A DNA stretch of 31,155 nt from an uncultured Prevotella sp. (lineage in GTDB: Bacteria > Bacteroidota > Bacteroidia > Bacteroidales > Bacteroidaceae), in the NCBI GenBank assembly GCA_946998205.1, contig CAMPYJ010000029.1, positions 1-31,155 on the forward strand. Direction: 5' to 3'. Position numbers and translations under genes: made by a program. Positions 8,346 through 16,950 of the stretch are shown here, piece by piece. A model generated the notes under the pieces. It was not told the origin of the DNA. It searched no databases and saw only the letters and a program-made list of their open reading frames with translations. How positions within the stretch are numbered: position 1 is the first letter of the stretch; every line of letters starts with the position of its first letter.

Positions 8346-10955
8346 TCATTCGCCGCTCTCCGTCTCGTCATCAAAATTTACCAATGGAATATCTTCACCT
8401 ATAGACTTGTGTACATCAGAAGGTAAGACATTTTCCGTCTCATCATGAGACTGTCCTGCTTCCTCGTTGCTGTCTTCTTCAAAAGAAGCTTCCAGCTCTG
8501 AGCTCATGGTTTTACACACACTGGCAATCACGTCATTCTTCTTTGTCAGATTAATCAACCGGACGCCTTGTGTGGCACGTCCCATCACACGACATTCTGA
8601 AACCGCCAACCTAATAGTGATGCCACTCTTGTTGATTATCATCAAATCATTGTCATCTGTGACGTTCTTAATTGCAACCAGACGTCCCGTCTTATCGGTA
8701 ATACTCAAGGTCTTGACACCTTTGCCGCCACGATTGGTCTTTCTGTAATCCTCTACCAAAGAGCGCTTGCCATAACCGTTTTCACTGACTACCATGACCG
8801 TTTCGTTAACAGGGTCATTTACAACGATCATTCCAACAACGGCATCGTCTCCATCATCCAGTATCATTCCACGCACGCCAGTCGCTGTACGTCCCATGGT
8901 ACGAACGGTACTCTCATCGAAGCGCACTGCCCTACCGTTGCGGTTAGCCATGATGAGTTCGTTTTCACCATTGGTCAATCTTACGTCAACCACCTCGTCC
9001 CCTTCCGAAATATTGATGGCGATGACACCATTGGTGCGTGGGCGGGAATAAGCCTCAAGACTTGTTTTCTTCACGGTACCGTTCTTGGTTGCGAAGATGA
9101 CGTAGTGCGAATTAATGAACTCAACGTCGTCCAGTCCCCTCAGGCGCAGGATGGCATTGATGGCATCGTCACTCTCAATGTTGAGCAAATTCTGGATTGC
9201 ACGACCCTTAGCGTCCTTGGCTCCCTCTGGAATGTTATAGCACTTGAGCCAGTAGCATCGTCCCTTCTTGGTGAAGAACAGCATGGTTTGGTGCATCGTT
9301 GCAGGATAGATGAACTCCGTAAAGTCTTGATCACGATGTTTGGCTCCCTTTGAACCAACGCCACCCCGTGCTTGTTCACGGAAGTCTGACAACGGGGTTC
9401 GCTTGATATACCCAAGATGGCTCACGGTTATAACAACAGGATCATTCGGGTAGAAATCCTCCGCATTGAACTCGTGCTCATCGGGAATAATCCTCGTGCG
9501 GCGGTCATCTCCGTATTTCTCCTTCACCTCGTTCAATTCATCTTTCATTACCTTTTTGCAAAGTTCGGGATCAGAAAGAATGTTTTCCAAATAAGCGATA
9601 AGTTTTTCCAGCTCTTCATATTCTGCATGCAACTGATCCATGCGAAGTCCTGTCAACTGAGACAGACGCATGTCAACAATGGCCTTACTCTGCAGATTAT
9701 CCAGGTCAAACCGCTTTTCCAAATTGGTTTGAGCCTCCGACGGTGTCTTACTGCCACGGATGATGTGAACCACTTCGTCAATATTGTCGCATGCAATAAT
9801 CAAGCCTTCCAAGATATGGGCGCGTTCTTGCGCTTTCTTCAACTCAAACTTGGTCCTGCGGATGGTTACGTCATGGCGATGCTCTACAAAGAACTTCACG
9901 CATTCTTTCAAGCTCAACAGGCGCGGACGACCTTTGACCAGGGCGATGTTGTTGACCGAGAACGAACTTTGCAAAGCCGTCATCTTAAACAATTTGTTCA
10001 AGATGACATTGGCATTGGCATCCCTCTTGATGTCAATGACGATACGCATTCCCTGCCGCCCCGATTCATCGTTAACGTTTGAAATACCATCCAACTTACC
10101 TTCTTTCACAAGAGCTGCTATGTATTCGATGAGCTGCTGTTTGTTGACTCCGTATGGAATTTCTGTGACGACAATCTTATCATGGCTCTCGTCACTTTCG
10201 ATTTCAGCTTTTGCTCTGATGATGATTCGCCCGCGACCGGTTTCATACGCGTCCTTCACGCCCTGCAGCCCATAGATATAAGCTCCGGTCGGGAAGTCGG
10301 GAGCCTGTATGTGTTTCATCAGTTCATCCAGCTCGATGTCAGGGTTGTCGATATATGCGCAACAGCCATCTATCACTTCACGAAGATTATGAGTTGGCAT
10401 GTTTGTCGCCATACCCACGGCAATACCATTTCCGCCGTTTACAAGCAGGTTTGGTATCCTGGTCGGCATGACCGTTGGCTCCTGCAAAGTGTCGTCAAAG
10501 TTGTTAACCATGTCCACGGTGTCCTTCTCCAGGTCGTCCATGACATGCTCACCCATCTTCGACAGTCTACATTCGGTATAACGCATGGCAGCGGCAGAGT
10601 CGCCGTCAACACTGCCAAAGTTGCCTTGCCCGTCTACGAGCGTGTAACGCATATTCCAGTCTTGCGCCAAACGCACCAACGCACCATAAACAGAACTGTC
10701 ACCGTGCGGATGATACTTACCAAGCACCTCACCTACCACACGGGCACATTTCTTATACGGCTTGTCACTCGTATTGCCAATACCCAGCATACCGTATAAT
10801 ATACGGCGGTGCACGGGCTTGAAACCATCACGTACATCAGGAAGCGCACGAGCCACAATCACGGACATCGAATAATCGATGTATGACGACTTCATTTCTT
10901 CCTCAATGTTAATCTTCATGATCCTGTCATGATCAATTGTCTGATTTTCGTCCAT
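8346..10955 (-). CDS. gyrA: DNA gyrase subunit A
   Basis: The DNA-cleaving and religating subunit of the type II topoisomerase that introduces negative supercoils, acting as GyrA2GyrB2. It has 869 residues, the usual size. The N-terminal YSMSVIVARALPDVRDG region (28-44), the catalytic tyrosine Tyr126 in AAMRYTE and a GyrA box TNRGGKG in the C-terminal DNA-wrapping domain are visible; the box identifies it as GyrA and not ParC. In the quinolone-interaction region HPHGDSSVYG (82-91) the residue matching E. coli Ser83 is Ser87, but the one matching Asp87 is Gly91. The C-terminus is a long acidic, probably disordered tail from about residue 820. A TPR gene follows after 27 bp. A 7-of-8 match to the -7 box lies about 100 bp upstream. 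Confidence 0.98.
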   Translation of the reverse strand: MDENQTIDHDRIMKINIEEEMKSSYIDYSMSVIVARALPDVRDGFKPVHRRILYGMLGIGNTSDKPYKKCARVVGEVLGKYHPHGDSSVYGALVRLAQDWNMRYTLVDGQGNFGSVDGDSAAAMRYTECRLSKMGEHVMDDLEKDTVDMVNNFDDTLQEPTVMPTRIPNLLVNGGNGIAVGMATNMPTHNLREVIDGCCAYIDNPDIELDELMKHIQAPDFPTGAYIYGLQGVKDAYETGRGRIIIRAKAEIESDESHDKIVVTEIPYGVNKQQLIEYIAALVKEGKLDGISNVNDESGRQGMRIVIDIKRDANANVILNKLFKMTALQSSFSVNNIALVKGRPRLLSLKECVKFFVEHRHDVTIRRTKFELKKAQERAHILEGLIIACDNIDEVVHIIRGSKTPSEAQTNLEKRFDLDNLQSKAIVDMRLSQLTGLRMDQLHAEYEELEKLIAYLENILSDPELCKKVMKDELNEVKEKYGDDRRTRIIPDEHEFNAEDFYPNDPVVITVSHLGYIKRTPLSDFREQARGGVGSKGAKHRDQDFTEFIYPATMHQTMLFFTKKGRCYWLKCYNIPEGAKDAKGRAIQNLLNIESDDAINAILRLRGLDDVEFINSHYVIFATKNGTVKKTSLEAYSRPRTNGVIAINISEGDEVVDVRLTNGENELIMANRNGRAVRFDESTVRTMGRTATGVRGMILDDGDDAVVGMIVVNDPVNETVMVVSENGYGKRSLVEDYRKTNRGGKGVKTLSITDKTGRLVAIKNVTDDNDLMIINKSGITIRLAVSECRVMGRATQGVRLINLTKKNDVIASVCKTMSSELEASFEEDSNEEAGQSHDETENVLPSDVHKSIGEDIPLVNFDDETESGE

Positions 10956-11054
10956 TAATTTGTTATTATGAATATAATGCTTAATTCTGTTTAAAATCGT
11001 TCAGATGCGCATTTAAATTCGCTCTGTGACGTTTTGCATGTTTATTTCACCTTG

Positions 11055-11062
11055 CTAAATTA
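11055..11062 (-). promoter_or_regulatory. Possible gyrA -7 box (TAATTTAG)
   Basis: On the minus strand this matches TAnnTTTG at all but one position and lies about 100 bp upstream of the gyrA ATG in an AT-rich stretch. No convincing -33 box accompanies it, so it is a weak call. Confidence 0.3.
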
Positions 11063-11111
11063 CAACATTTTTTCCGAACGATGACGCTTTTGAACCATAA
11101 AAAACACAAAA

Positions 11112-11170
11112 TTAAACGATATTGGTCATTTTGACAATACAGAGGTGACGGCAATCACCTTTACGTTTAA
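11112..11170. repeat. Nested inverted repeat in the gyrA-response regulator gap
   Basis: The 347-bp gap 10956-11302 has no gene that I can support. It contains an outer inverted repeat TTAAACG (11112-11118) / CGTTTAA (11164-11170) around a hairpin AGGTGA-CGGCAA-TCACCT (11143-11160). The structure could end the upstream response-regulator transcript or form part of a long gyrA leader; no T-run supports simple termination. Confidence 0.45.
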
Positions 11171-11302
11171 CCTGCAGCAACCGTATGCGATTTTCCTCCC
11201 ATCAGTGATGCAGGCTTCATTTCCGTTCCTGCCTTTCTCCGATACACCGAAACGTCTGCCAGTCTGTTTGGTACAATGGTAAAGATGGCTCACCGTAGAT
11301 TC

Positions 11303-11941
11303 CTATATATAATACTCAGCCGGATCTACCAAACCGGCACGCAGTGCATATTTAATGGCTTCATGAATGTTATTGACTTGCAATTTTCTGAAAATGTTTT
11401 TCCTATGAGTGTTAATGGTATGAAAGCTTGAAAAGCGCTTCTCTGCAATCTCACGGGTTGTCATGCCTCGTGCGATATCTTTCAGCACTTCTATTTCGGT
11501 TGGGGTCAACGGGATGCGTTCTTCTTGCCGTGGAGCAGGCACGAGCAGCTCCTCTGTCATGTGTTGACAAATAAAACGCTTGTCGTTTAAGGCATATCGA
11601 ATGGCATCTGTCAGTTCCTGCAAGGAAGAGTCTTTCATGACAATGCTGATTCGATTGCTGTTGACAAGCACGCTACGCACAAACTCGCTGCTCAATTCAT
11701 CGCTGAACAGTATCCATCGCACATGCGTGAAACGTTGACTAAGCACCAACAACTCTGTGGCTCCGTTTACATTAAAAAGGGTGTAATCGAGGATAACCAA
11801 CGCATGGCCCGACTTCATGAGAACTGCTATGAGTTCGGCTTTGTCTTCTACGCACTGACGATTGCTCAACGCCATGCCATCCAACACATACATCAGTCCC
11901 GCGCGCGTAATGTCTTGCTTGTCGGCGATGAGTATCTTCAT
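11303..11941 (-). CDS. NarL/FixJ-type response regulator
   Basis: A 212-residue two-component response regulator with a receiver domain (1-118) and a LuxR-type helix-turn-helix (about 144-205). The ATG at 11941 is chosen because the protein then begins MKILIADKQD, as receivers do; an earlier ATG 33 bp upstream adds residues without family support. The phospho-acceptor is Asp52 (VILDYT), with Ser80 and Lys103 at the conserved switch positions. The acidic pocket is altered: the usual D-D/E pair is Asp7-Lys8, with another Asp at 10. The HTH has the recognition-helix pattern TINTHRKNIFRKL. No histidine kinase is in the window, so its partner is unknown. It starts 53 bp after the thioesterase gene and may be co-transcribed with it. 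Confidence 0.9.
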   Translation of the reverse strand: MKILIADKQDITRAGLMYVLDGMALSNRQCVEDKAELIAVLMKSGHALVILDYTLFNVNGATELLVLSQRFTHVRWILFSDELSSEFVRSVLVNSNRISIVMKDSSLQELTDAIRYALNDKRFICQHMTEELLVPAPRQEERIPLTPTEIEVLKDIARGMTTREIAEKRFSSFHTINTHRKNIFRKLQVNNIHEAIKYALRAGLVDPAEYYI

Positions 11942-11994
11942 GTATCTACTTTCAACTTCCGTTAGGTTGAACAATCCAGCAAACAGGATACTGT

Positions 11995-12480
11995 CTACAT
12001 GGAAAGCAGCTGTTCGTCTTCCAGTTCACAACTGCGGAATCCCATTGCTTTGGCTCGCTTTCCATCAAATACGGAATAAACGGCCGTCCCTTCAACGCAT
12101 GTCTCACCCTGTCCATTCTCGATAGTCGCACAGATGAACACCAGGTTGCGCCGACGCTCATGTATGTGAGCGCGTATGGTCAATTGGGGTTCCGTCGTGG
12201 CAATGGGATGCTTATAGCGCACTTCCAGTTTGCTGGTCATGCCTGTGGTCTGTAATTTTCGCATGACCACCCACCCCGCTATCTCATCGATAAGCGTACT
12301 GAGTATGCCGCCATGGATGGTTCCTACCCACCCTTGGTCATGCGCTTGAGGATTCCAGAATGAGATGATGTCGTCGCCATCTTCGTAAAACTCCATCTTC
12401 AAGCCCATCACATTGTCTGGGCAACAGCCATAGCAGTTGTACTTCTCAACTCCTATCCAGGGATTCTTTATTTTTCTCAT
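11995..12480 (-). CDS. Hotdog-fold thioesterase, PaaI-like
   Basis: A 161-residue single hotdog domain. The active-site helix reads HGG-(I/L)-xx-T-L-I-D-E at residues 56-66, as in PaaI-type acyl-CoA thioesterases, where the residue facing the thioester is the Asp/Glu pair (Asp65, Glu66). The N-terminus has a cysteine-rich C-Y-G-C-C-P-D-N motif (16-23), common in a subgroup written C-F-x-C-G-P-x-N. The substrate cannot be told from sequence. The ATG at 12480 is preferred to a TTG six codons upstream. It lies between the DUF5686 gene (104 bp upstream) and the response regulator. Expected to be cytosolic and tetrameric like its relatives. Confidence 0.87.
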   Translation of the reverse strand: MRKIKNPWIGVEKYNCYGCCPDNVMGLKMEFYEDGDDIISFWNPQAHDQGWVGTIHGGILSTLIDEIAGWVVMRKLQTTGMTSKLEVRYKHPIATTEPQLTIRAHIHERRRNLVFICATIENGQGETCVEGTAVYSVFDGKRAKAMGFRSCELEDEQLLSM

Positions 12481-12584
12481 GTTACAGCATTTTATCAAGT
12501 CTTACTGTTTATCTCATGGTAGTCAACCAACAAGCGACTCATCTGTGGGGAATCACCCTTGTTCAATAGCGCGCCACCGATCTC

Positions 12585-15125
12585 TCAGAAACTCATTTTG
12601 AAGCTGAACCTCACTCCGTTCTTTTTGGCATGGGGATGCCCATTGTAGTTGATGCGGTGAATGAAGTCTACTCCAAAGAAGTTGAAAACGTTGTGAACTC
12701 CTGCCACCACTTCCATGTAGGGCACGTTCTTGTCCATGACGTACGTCCCTTCCGGAAAGGCAAACAGCAGGCCATCGGCCTGGTTGCGTTGCAAAGAGGG
12801 ATTGTTCTTATCCGTCAATGTGCCAAACATGCCCTTGAAAGCCACATACTCACGCCACTTAAGACGCTTGACCAGAGGGATGCGATTCAGCAATTTGCCA
12901 TTCATGTCCCATGACAGGGACCAGAACGCATAGCGGTCTGTCAGAAATTCCATGTTACGCATCATGGAAAACGTCTCGGGGTGTTCAAAGTAGGAAAGGT
13001 TCACCGGTGGCATGATCAACAAAGGGAAAGGCACCTTGTCCCACTGGGCTCCCAAATTGACAAACCCATCAAGATAGCCCCAGCTGCCAAGCCATTGCCT
13101 CTTGTAAAGAGCCACTTCCGTAAAATTCATCGTATATTGTCCTCCCAGAATGTTTTTCAGCCCCATGGTATGACTTGCCTTGAACTCAGGACTATCCAAG
13201 TTGATGGGCACTCTTTTCTGCTTGGTGTTCATGAATGTCTGTCCGGGACAATAGCGCAAGCCGAGTTGTAGCTCAGCGGTTCTTATCTTGAATGTCTCCC
13301 GACGATCACTCATGCGCATGAAGTGCAAGTCACCGGCCACCTCATTGCTCTCGGCCTTGACTGAAGTGTTCACACTGAATCCCCAGTCTGTTTCATAAAT
13401 GAACGACAGCTTCTGGCGGTTATAGAAGTACATCTGTTCCACCTTCTGCGTCTTGAAGGCCATAAAGGCATTGTCTTTATTGTGTATCAAGAACTTATCG
13501 GCCGGAGACATCACGTCATAAGCGGTCTCAAAGACCAGATTGCGTTGCGGAAACTCAAACGGAGAGTTTTTCTTTTTGTTCAAGGCATAGGTCACCTCTG
13601 TACCGTAATAGGTCTTGCGCGACCGTGTGCCGTATGCCACATAGCCTTTCCAAAACAGATGCGGATTGAGTGCGGCCATCGTTCTACCACTGAGCCGGAA
13701 ACGCAAGCCGTCCACAAAGTTGCTCGATACAAGCGTGTTGACAGGTCCGATGTCGAACTTGCTCTCATGCTGGCCGTTGCCTGTCTCCACATAATTTTCA
13801 CCAAGCGCTTTGATGCCCACCAGCAGCCACTTGAAGTTTTTCGATTGCTCCATGCGATGCACGAAAGCATTCATAGACGATTCACCCTTCGTCAACTCCA
13901 CCGCGCGATAACGGTTCCAGAAGTCCTCATCCCGAACCATGGCATCGGCCTCGTGCCGCACCTTGGCCCTTCCCTTGAATATCTTGTTGGGCAATTCGTC
14001 AAAGGCATAGTCGCTCATGCGGGTATTTCGCACGACCAGTGCTTTCGCAAGGAAACTCGTCAGTGACAGTTCCGCCCACATGTCATCCTTGGTCAGCACC
14101 CACTCACCGTTATCAAGCCTGGTGTATTCTTGATCTACATGCAGGTCATCGACAAAGTTGACGTCACTTTTCTTCGGCATGGTCAACTTGCATTTCTTCA
14201 CATGCAAGGTCGAATCGGCCAGGACATACAGCTCTCCGCGGAATCCAAAGTCTTGTTGGTTGTTGGGAATAAACTGTAGATGGTAGCACAAGTCACGCCC
14301 CACATACACCGTGTCTTCGATGTAATAGCGATAAAAAGAAATTGCCGTGCGCCCAATGGGACTCACGAAGGGATGTTGAAGCAGCCGAACGTAGTCGTCA
14401 TAGATGTCGACGTTCGCGAAGACATCCTTCAAAATCACGTTCAGGGCATCACCCGTCTGTAACATCTTGTTGATGCCCTGACTTTGCTGCCCCATGACGA
14501 TGTCTCGCTCCGTCTTCGGCTCTTTGCGGTAAACGTGCTGAGTTACCGTCTCGTCTATGGAGACGGGCAGCACCAACTTGTTGTTATAACTGCTGGTTTC
14601 AATTTGGTCCAGCAGACACTGCGACTTGCTCAGCCTGCCGCTTTCCATGTCCTCTGTCTTGATGTCATTCAGAGACAAGGTCAGCTTCTGATACTTGTTA
14701 TACTGGTAATAAGGATGATTGTCCAGGTTACTTTTCTTCTTGGCTGCGATCACCCGCCGCATCAGTTCCACGGCGGGATTGTTCTTACGCGAATAACGAC
14801 CGCGCTTACTCCTCACCACCACTTCACTCAAACGCTTGGCATCTTCCTTTAAAACGATGTTCAGATGTGTCCCTGTACCGGCATCTATCTTCACAGACTG
14901 CTGCTTATAGCCCACGGAACTGAATGTCAACACCCACCCTTCGTGTCGGGTTATGCTGAATCTGCCTTCCATGTCACTGACGACAGCAACATGGTGGCCT
15001 TTATACATCACACTGGCATATGGAATGGCATATCCGTCACCGTCTACTATCTCGCCAGTAATCTGAGCGTGAGCCGCACAGACGAAGGTCATGACTATGA
15101 GCAGGAAACAAAAAAATCTCTTCAC
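12585..15125 (-). CDS. DUF5686 outer-membrane protein with carboxypeptidase-like N-terminal domain
   Basis: An 846-residue exported protein. A signal peptide ends near residue 20 (CAAHAQ). Residues 21-95 form a carboxypeptidase D regulatory-like beta-sandwich (start ITGEIVDGDGYAIPYASV, with the typical later FSSVGYK), also found at the N-terminus of TonB-dependent receptors. The remainder matches the DUF5686 architecture common in Bacteroidetes, and the C-terminal part consists of amphipathic strands ending in a terminal Phe (FSFKMSF), which indicates an outer-membrane beta-barrel. Function is not known; it has no plug domain or TonB box that I can see, so it is not a SusC-type receptor. Its own promoter is likely at 15246-15253, and the intergenic repeat at 15.3 kb lies just upstream. 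Confidence 0.88.
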   Translation of the reverse strand: MKRFFCFLLIVMTFVCAAHAQITGEIVDGDGYAIPYASVMYKGHHVAVVSDMEGRFSITRHEGWVLTFSSVGYKQQSVKIDAGTGTHLNIVLKEDAKRLSEVVVRSKRGRYSRKNNPAVELMRRVIAAKKKSNLDNHPYYQYNKYQKLTLSLNDIKTEDMESGRLSKSQCLLDQIETSSYNNKLVLPVSIDETVTQHVYRKEPKTERDIVMGQQSQGINKMLQTGDALNVILKDVFANVDIYDDYVRLLQHPFVSPIGRTAISFYRYYIEDTVYVGRDLCYHLQFIPNNQQDFGFRGELYVLADSTLHVKKCKLTMPKKSDVNFVDDLHVDQEYTRLDNGEWVLTKDDMWAELSLTSFLAKALVVRNTRMSDYAFDELPNKIFKGRAKVRHEADAMVRDEDFWNRYRAVELTKGESSMNAFVHRMEQSKNFKWLLVGIKALGENYVETGNGQHESKFDIGPVNTLVSSNFVDGLRFRLSGRTMAALNPHLFWKGYVAYGTRSRKTYYGTEVTYALNKKKNSPFEFPQRNLVFETAYDVMSPADKFLIHNKDNAFMAFKTQKVEQMYFYNRQKLSFIYETDWGFSVNTSVKAESNEVAGDLHFMRMSDRRETFKIRTAELQLGLRYCPGQTFMNTKQKRVPINLDSPEFKASHTMGLKNILGGQYTMNFTEVALYKRQWLGSWGYLDGFVNLGAQWDKVPFPLLIMPPVNLSYFEHPETFSMMRNMEFLTDRYAFWSLSWDMNGKLLNRIPLVKRLKWREYVAFKGMFGTLTDKNNPSLQRNQADGLLFAFPEGTYVMDKNVPYMEVVAGVHNVFNFFGVDFIHRINYNGHPHAKKNGVRFSFKMSF

Positions 15126-15245
15126 ATTATTATATATGGAATCACTATATGGAACAAGTGACGTGATGTCGACAATGTAATTTCATTTGCTTTCCGAGGT
15201 CTACCCCTCCCCATGGACGCACAGGGTCGGTTTCTCTCCATTATG

Positions 15246-15253
15246 CAAAGATA
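15246..15253 (-). promoter_or_regulatory. -7 box TATCTTTG for the DUF5686 gene
   Basis: A perfect TAnnTTTG on the minus strand about 120 bp upstream of the ATG, giving a leader of roughly 110 nt. The -33 region has no clear TTTG at 19 bp. Confidence 0.6.
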
Positions 15254-15294
15254 TACATTATCTTAGAATTTTGAGGAATTCTCTTTTTATATTA

Positions 15295-15699
15295 ATGTTT
15301 TTTTCTATTATTTTAAGGGCGGTTTTATAAATTAGCTTTGACAGATTGCGAGACTATTTTTGAGGTCAATGTGTTTGTGAGTGAAGGAGTATAGCGAGCT
15401 ATACGACTGAACGAACAAGCAAATTGAACCAAAAGGAATCCACAAGATGACAAAACGTAAAAAATCTGACACAAAAAACTTGTTACTTGCTTGGCGTACG
15501 TCGTGGTTTCAATTGCCTGCTGCAAGGAATTTTTCCCATCAGGAAGGCCCTTGACAACCGCATTCGCAGCATATCGTAAGACAATGGTTAACTGGGTTGA
15601 AACACAAGCGCAATGGGTTTGGCGTTCAATTACGTTGACTTTGCGCTTCAATCTCCAAGAGTTTGTACATCAAAGGCATTGCGTTTGGTCATGCGCCTC
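15295..15699 (+). repeat. Intergenic repeat, copy 2
   Basis: This 400-bp gene-free stretch is homologous to two others in the window. Positions 15315-15383 match the reverse complement of 1-70 almost base for base. Positions about 15362-15475 match the minus strand of 17275-17140: GGTCAAT-x-TGTTT, then GTGAAGGAGTATAGC-x-AGCTAT (15381-15402, containing the palindrome ATAG-CGAG-CTAT), TGAAC, ATTGAAC, ATGACAA-x-ACGTAA and CAC-x-AAAAAC. Read in the frame of the 17-kb copy the segment gives VKEYSELYD, a stop, then IEPKG and MTKRKKSDTKNL, so any shared coding potential is broken here. The 3' part diverges in sequence but keeps a hairpin. No insertion-sequence transposase is attached. Confidence 0.75.
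15606..15648 (+). other. Hairpin in repeat copy 2
   Basis: AAGCGCAA (15606-15613) pairs perfectly with TTGCGCTT (15641-15648), and inside it TCAA-TTACG-TTGA (15626-15638) forms a small inner stem. The copy on the other side of the RIC-LuxR gene carries a stronger hairpin with the same inner layout, TTGA-GTACG-TCAA. The inner stem bases are exchanged between the copies while pairing is kept. Confidence 0.55.
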
Positions 15700-15726
15700 A
15701 ACGTCTAAAAAAAAAAGAAATATTGC

Positions 15727-15734
15727 TATATTTG
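15727..15734 (+). promoter_or_regulatory. Possible plus-strand -7 box (TATATTTG), no clear gene
   Basis: A perfect TAnnTTTG after an A-run (15706-15715). The only reading frame it could serve is a 30-codon ORF at 15749-15841 that runs into the 3' end of the opposite RIC-LuxR gene and resembles nothing I know. A transcript here would be antisense to the 3' end of that gene. No -33 box is evident. Confidence 0.3.
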
Positions 15735-15821
15735 CCGCTGTCTGGTTTATGTTGACGGTCGTAAATGTCTTACACGGCAACACCCCGCAACCCATGCTGA
15801 GCCACACGCCCCACGATGCGC

Positions 15822-16778
15822 CTATAAGTTCACGCTGCTGATGTCCACGAGGTTGGTGACAATGGCATAAATGGTAAGGCCTGCCGGCGAATGTATCTGC
15901 AGCTTTCGGGCAATGTTACGGCGGTGTGTGATGACCGTGTTGATGGAAATGCACAGATGCTCGGCAATTTCTTTATTCGTCATGCCCTGTACCAAACTAA
16001 CCACCACATCCTTCTCCCTATCGCTCAACGCCTCCTGGTTTTGCGGTGTGTGGTTGATCATGGATGAGATCTTTACGGAGACGTCATTTTTCCTTAACTG
16101 ACGTTCCAAATAACGGATGGCCGGTGTGAAGATTTCGTCCTCGACCAATGCGTGCAACGTTAGCCATTGTTCGCAATTGTAGAGGTCGTAGAGCGTCGCC
16201 GTAAGCTGGTTGTTCCTCAAGCCATCTGAGGGTAAATACTTGATGATGATGTTCTTGAGTTCTTTCAGCTTAAGGTCTGTTTGACCATGATGTTTTGAAT
16301 AAGTTTCGATATCATAGCTCTCATTGGCCTTGTTGTTCAGCAAATCGTTGACGTAGGGGAACACGTTCTTTTCTTCATAGCGCATGTGGTTTCGGATGGT
16401 GTGCGCGTATTCGTCGTAAATCTTGATGATGAGCCGTGCCAGATTGTCATTTTCATCCAGGGCTCCCTCCAATTCTTTTCGGATGAAAGGCAGTTGGAAG
16501 TCGAGGTAATAAGAATGGCTGGCACGCAGGTATTTTATCAGGGTAGGTATGCACAACCGCTCCACGTCGTCGTTGTCACGATACCCATTAATGGTGAGGT
16601 TAACGATGGCCAAAAAAGTATAGGTGTCTACATGCTCATCTTCACAAATCTCACGAACTGTCTTGTCACCAAAACCGAGACTAATGCCAAACGAGCCAAG
16701 GCTTTGCAATATGCTGTAATTGTCTGCGATGATAGAGATGAGCTTATCATCAGCCTCATACATCTTATGAACTTTCAT
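15822..16778 (-). CDS. RIC/YtfE-like di-iron protein fused to a LuxR-type HTH
   Basis: A 318-residue regulator. Residues 8-60 resemble the ScdA/DUF542 N-terminal domain of RIC (repair of iron centres) proteins, but its usual CC is lacking (GISLGFGDKTV at 31-41). Residues 80-225 form a hemerythrin-like four-helix bundle with candidate di-iron ligands His88, His131, Glu135, His163 or His164, His209 and Glu213; the H-x3-E spacings (131/135 and 209/213) match those of E. coli YtfE (129/133 and 204/208). Residues 250-315 are a LuxR-type HTH (LSDREKDVV, IAEHLCISINTVITHRRNIARKL). The protein thus looks like a DNA-binding sensor of oxygen, nitric oxide or iron; this is inference. The ATG at 16778 is chosen because an upstream TTG start would lie inside the promoter. 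The gene lies between two inverted repeat copies. Confidence 0.88.
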   Translation of the reverse strand: MKVHKMYEADDKLISIIADNYSILQSLGSFGISLGFGDKTVREICEDEHVDTYTFLAIVNLTINGYRDNDDVERLCIPTLIKYLRASHSYYLDFQLPFIRKELEGALDENDNLARLIIKIYDEYAHTIRNHMRYEEKNVFPYVNDLLNNKANESYDIETYSKHHGQTDLKLKELKNIIIKYLPSDGLRNNQLTATLYDLYNCEQWLTLHALVEDEIFTPAIRYLERQLRKNDVSVKISSMINHTPQNQEALSDREKDVVVSLVQGMTNKEIAEHLCISINTVITHRRNIARKLQIHSPAGLTIYAIVTNLVDISSVNL

Positions 16779-16808
16779 TGTAATACCTTCATGATTATGT
16801 ACAGTTTG

Positions 16809-16816
16809 CAAAAATA
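16809..16816 (-). promoter_or_regulatory. -7 box TATTTTTG for the RIC-LuxR gene
   Basis: A perfect TAnnTTTG on the minus strand 31 bp upstream of the ATG at 16778; the leader would be about 25 nt. This position argues against the TTG at 16811 as the start codon. Confidence 0.55.
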
Positions 16817-16950
16817 CAAATTATTTATGAATAACGCAATCATATCATTTAGGTATTTGACTGATGAACGCAAAAAATCATCTGCATTTGAGTTTCATTC
16901 CGCTCCTTAATATATGGAGTGGCTCCATCATCCGTCTTTTGTATCAAACG

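Noticed and set aside
9417..10082. 221-codon plus-strand ORF opposite gyrA
   Set aside because: It is the antisense shadow of a strongly conserved gyrA coding region and shows no family motif or promoter.
15749..15841. 30-codon plus-strand ORF behind the TATATTTG box
   Set aside because: It is very short, has no recognisable features and overlaps the end of the opposite gene; kept only as a promoter note.
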